A DNA stretch of 64,000 nucleotides from Phyllobacterium myrsinacearum (GTDB taxonomy: Bacteria; Pseudomonadota; Alphaproteobacteria; Rhizobiales; Rhizobiaceae). Both the position numbers and the translations under genes were made by a program. The notes under the pieces were generated by a model. The model was given only the letters and a program-made list of their open reading frames with translations. It was not told the DNA's origin and made no database searches. The stretch is from assembly GCF_014138285.1 (NCBI RefSeq), contig NZ_JACGXN010000002.1, positions 124,001 to 188,000 of the forward strand, read 5' to 3'. Shown here one piece after another: positions 61,954 through 64,000 of the stretch (position 1 is the first letter of the stretch; each line of letters starts with the position of its first letter).

Positions 61954-62480
61954 CTTTTTCCGGATCCCGTTTCGAGCCACCAGCCCGCGTCATCGCGGGC
62001 TTTTTCTATGCCGGAGCGGTCGCACAGCGCCGCCCAATCCGCGATGCTTTTGCCGTTGACCACAAGATCAGGCGCAATATCGTTGAGTGGAACCAGCACA
62101 AATGCCCGCTCTGTCATACGTGGATGAGGCAGGGTCAATGACTGGCTATCGAAGCTTTCCATGCCTTCATATGTGAGAACATCGATATCAATGATGCGCG
62201 GGCCCCAGCGCTCGATTCGCTCCCGTTTCATCTCTTTCTCGATATCCAGACACGCGGCCAGCAGTTCCTCCGGCAACATCGATGTTTCCACCTGTGCGCA
62301 GGCATTGTGGAACCAGGCCTGATCGGTCTTGCCCCATGGCGGGGTCCGATAAACCGGCGAAACAGTGGCGACGCGCGTATCATCGCGCCGGTGCAGCGCC
62401 TGCAAGGCGTCCGCCATCGATTGAGTCGGATCGCCGATATTGCCGCCGAGACCCAGCCATGTCCTGTACCTGATAGTCAT
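61950..62480 (-). CDS. folK: 2-Amino-4-hydroxy-6-hydroxymethyldihydropteridine pyrophosphokinase
   Basis: FolK moves pyrophosphate from ATP to 6-hydroxymethyl-dihydropterin. The 176 residues show WLGLGGNIGDPTQSMADAL, VSPVYRTPPWGKTDQAWFHNA, KEMKRERIERWGPRIIDIDVLTY and LPHPRMTERAFVLVPLNDIAP, the standard signature. It starts within the folP stop (4-bp overlap), so the two are translationally coupled. The usual rhizobial order folP-folB-folK is reduced here to folP-folK. Confidence 0.95.
   Translation of the reverse strand: MTIRYRTWLGLGGNIGDPTQSMADALQALHRRDDTRVATVSPVYRTPPWGKTDQAWFHNACAQVETSMLPEELLAACLDIEKEMKRERIERWGPRIIDIDVLTYEGMESFDSQSLTLPHPRMTERAFVLVPLNDIAPDLVVNGKSIADWAALCDRSGIEKARDDAGWWLETGSGKS
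61982..62006 (+). terminator. Terminator inside the folK coding region
   Basis: AGCCCGCG-TCAT-CGCGGGCT followed by TTTTCT fits a plus-strand Rho-independent terminator for the exported-protein gene ending at 61953. The sequence at the same time codes for the C-terminal residues of FolK on the other strand. Confidence 0.75.
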
Positions 62481-63316
62481 GTCTTCGCGCTCCGCTGCTG
62501 GAGGATGACATCAACCACGGCCAAGGCATCCCTGTTGGTTCTCACATCATGCACGCGGAAAATATCCGCCCCGGCCAGCCGCAGAATCGCCGAGGTCGCG
62601 GCCGTCACCGCATCGCGCTGGTCCGCATCGCGCCCCGTCACCGCGCCAAGAAAGCGTTTGCGCGAGGTGCCGGCCAGAAACGGATACCCGAAAGCCTGCA
62701 ACTCGCCAAAACGGTCGATCAGCGCCAGATTCTCCTCAGTCTCCTTGGCAAAACCAAATCCCGGATCAAGAACAATCTGATCATGCGCCACCCCCGCAAG
62801 GCTGGCGATTTCCAATGAGCGGTTAAGGAAAGCGAATTGGTCAACAATGACGTCGGGATCGCGTTCTCTCTCCCGGCCCGTATGCATGATCACAAGTCCC
62901 GCGCCGGTTTCCGCGGCAAGGTCCGCGATCGCCGGTTCACGTTGCACACCCCAAACGTCATTGACGATATGCGCGCCGGCAGCAACAGCAAGCCGTGCGG
63001 TCTCCTCGCGATAGGTATCGACGGAAATCAGTACGTCGGTCTCCCGTGCGAGAGCATCGATGACTGGAAGCACCCGCGACTGTTCGGTTTTGGGATCAAC
63101 ACGGGTTGCGCCAGGACGGGTCGACTCACCACCGACGTCGATGATGGTTGCGCCTTCGGCGATCATCGCCCTTGCTCCCTCAATCGCCTTGTCCAGAGCG
63201 AGATGCACACCGCCATCGGAGAACGAATCCGGCGTGACATTCAGAACACCCATGATGACAGACACCGGTCCGAGCGTCAGGGATCGTCCATGCGCCAGAC
63301 GCCACTCTCTTTGCAT
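62477..63316 (-). CDS. folP: Dihydropteroate synthase
   Basis: FolP condenses p-aminobenzoate with the pterin pyrophosphate and is the sulfonamide target. In 279 residues the TIM barrel shows VSVIMGVLNVTPDSFSDGG, EGATIIDVGGESTRPGA, VLISVDTYREETARLAVAAG, IVNDVWGVQ, LDPGFGFAKETEENLALI and FPFLAG-like TSRKRFLG loops. Its stop overlaps the folK start. Confidence 0.95.
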   Translation of the reverse strand: MQREWRLAHGRSLTLGPVSVIMGVLNVTPDSFSDGGVHLALDKAIEGARAMIAEGATIIDVGGESTRPGATRVDPKTEQSRVLPVIDALARETDVLISVDTYREETARLAVAAGAHIVNDVWGVQREPAIADLAAETGAGLVIMHTGRERERDPDVIVDQFAFLNRSLEIASLAGVAHDQIVLDPGFGFAKETEENLALIDRFGELQAFGYPFLAGTSRKRFLGAVTGRDADQRDAVTAATSAILRLAGADIFRVHDVRTNRDALAVVDVILQQRSAKT

Positions 63317-63472
63317 GGGATACTCCTTTCAAGACCGTTCTGCTCCAGTTGTTTTTGAACAGAACGGCCGTCACGTCAATTCATCCGCAACGTTTTTGCC
63401 CCTACAGTGTTACGCGATAGACTTATAAGCTGGATCAGGCAGGCTCCGGCAGAAAACGAAGGACGAATCCCC

Positions 63473-64000
63473 ATGAAGAATATTGTCAGAACGGCGGCTT
63501 TCGCACTCGCATGCCTGCTCGCGGGTGAAAGCGCCAATGCGGCGGTTGTCCTGCGCACATACGAATATTTCACCTTGTCGGGCAGAACCGCTGCCGATCT
63601 TGATCGCGAACTGAGCCGGCGCGGTCCGCAGATACACAAGACCGGGCAGCGCCACCCCGGGGCAACGCAGATGCGCTTCAACACGAAAGTCAAATACGGA
63701 TCGGACAGCAAAAGTTGCCGTATCGTTGCAGCGGACATCACCATTCGTGCGCGCGTGCATCTGCCACGCTGGAAGCAGCGCCCATCGGCAAAGCCCGATC
63801 TTGCCCTCATCTGGGATACGCTTTCGGCCGATATCAAACGCCACGAAGAGAGCCATATCATTATCGCCCGTACGGCTGCATTCGATATGGAGCGGTCCCT
63901 GAAGGCCCTGCCCTGGCGCAGCAATTGCGATGAAATGAAAACGGATGCTGCAGCGCTCATGACCAAACTGATGACGGAGCAGGATGCAGCACAGGTTCAA
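63473..64000 (+). CDS. DUF922 family putative Zn protease, cut by window end
   Basis: The frame is open from ATG 63473 to the window edge (176 codons). A signal peptide (IVRTAAFALACLLAGESANA) is followed by VVLRTYEYFTLSGRTAADLDR, two spaced cysteines (KSCRIVAADI and RSNCDEMK) and a metallopeptidase-like motif in DIKRHEESHIIIARTAAFDME (HExxH). This matches the DUF922 family (PF06037) of predicted secreted Zn-dependent proteases. GGACGAAT lies before the ATG. Only a few C-terminal residues are probably missing. Confidence 0.82.
   Translation, partial: MKNIVRTAAFALACLLAGESANAAVVLRTYEYFTLSGRTAADLDRELSRRGPQIHKTGQRHPGATQMRFNTKVKYGSDSKSCRIVAADITIRARVHLPRWKQRPSAKPDLALIWDTLSADIKRHEESHIIIARTAAFDMERSLKALPWRSNCDEMKTDAAALMTKLMTEQDAAQVQ

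Noticed and set aside
1-64000. tRNA, rRNA, insertion sequences or prophage genes
   Set aside because: No TPsiC-type GGTTCGAATCC arm with a matching acceptor stem, no rRNA sequence, and no transposase, integrase or phage structural protein was recognised in any frame.

Overview
The window reads as chromosomal DNA of an alphaproteobacterium of the order Hyphomicrobiales (Rhizobiales), most like the Brucellaceae/Phyllobacteriaceae. The basis is gene content and protein similarity recalled from family knowledge: CckA beside a FliO-like protein, a DUF1476 ATPase zeta subunit, DUF1127 small proteins, a zinc-less DksA, a GTTC-N7-GTTC LexA box before recA, and purC-purS-purQ separated from purL. About 70 protein genes are supported, two of them cut by the window edges. 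No rRNA, tRNA, CRISPR array, transposase or prophage gene was seen.

Layout. 1-5 kb: start of an MprF-like gene, a FAH-family hydrolase, a GH144-type glucanase, a lipid kinase and a lipoprotein. 5-11.4 kb: a minus-strand run that looks like a maturation operon for molybdenum hydroxylases (MoxR/CoxD, CoxE, two XdhC proteins, a MoeA-like/MobA-like fusion) with no structural oxidase genes. 11.5-16.6 kb: binding protein plus P1 peptidase, rpe, DUF2259, purB. 16.6-19.6 kb: VOC protein, hydrolase, aldolase, ATPase zeta subunit. 19.7-28.9 kb: purC, purS, purQ, GST, lipoprotein, two DUF1127 genes, a MocR-type regulator, purL, bolA and grxD. 29-39.9 kb: drug efflux, IMPase with TtcA, glutaminase, rpsD, extensin-like protein, an HxlR regulator with two oxidoreductases, murI with trmJ. 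40-50 kb: icd, alaS, recA, psuK-psuG, OmpA lipoprotein. 50-64 kb: GNAT, SDR, a candidate structured RNA, ArsR regulator, cckA, fliO, dksA, sixA, ycjX-ycjF, folK-folP and the start of a DUF922 protease.

Functional threads are purine synthesis (purB, C, S, Q, L), Fe-S handling (BolA with a CGFS glutaredoxin), DNA repair (recA under LexA), cell-cycle signalling (CckA) and folate synthesis (folP, folK). The most unusual non-coding features are: (1) a decaying tandem array of about four copies of the last 75-80 bp of alaS plus a hairpin, with a 134-bp period; (2) a roughly 250-nt segment at 52.1-52.35 kb full of perfect stems with GNRA and UUCG loops; (3) two families of long intergenic palindromes; (4) two direct repeats that contain TTGACT boxes between a DUF1127 gene and a MocR regulator. 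All family assignments come from reading the sequence; no database search was run.
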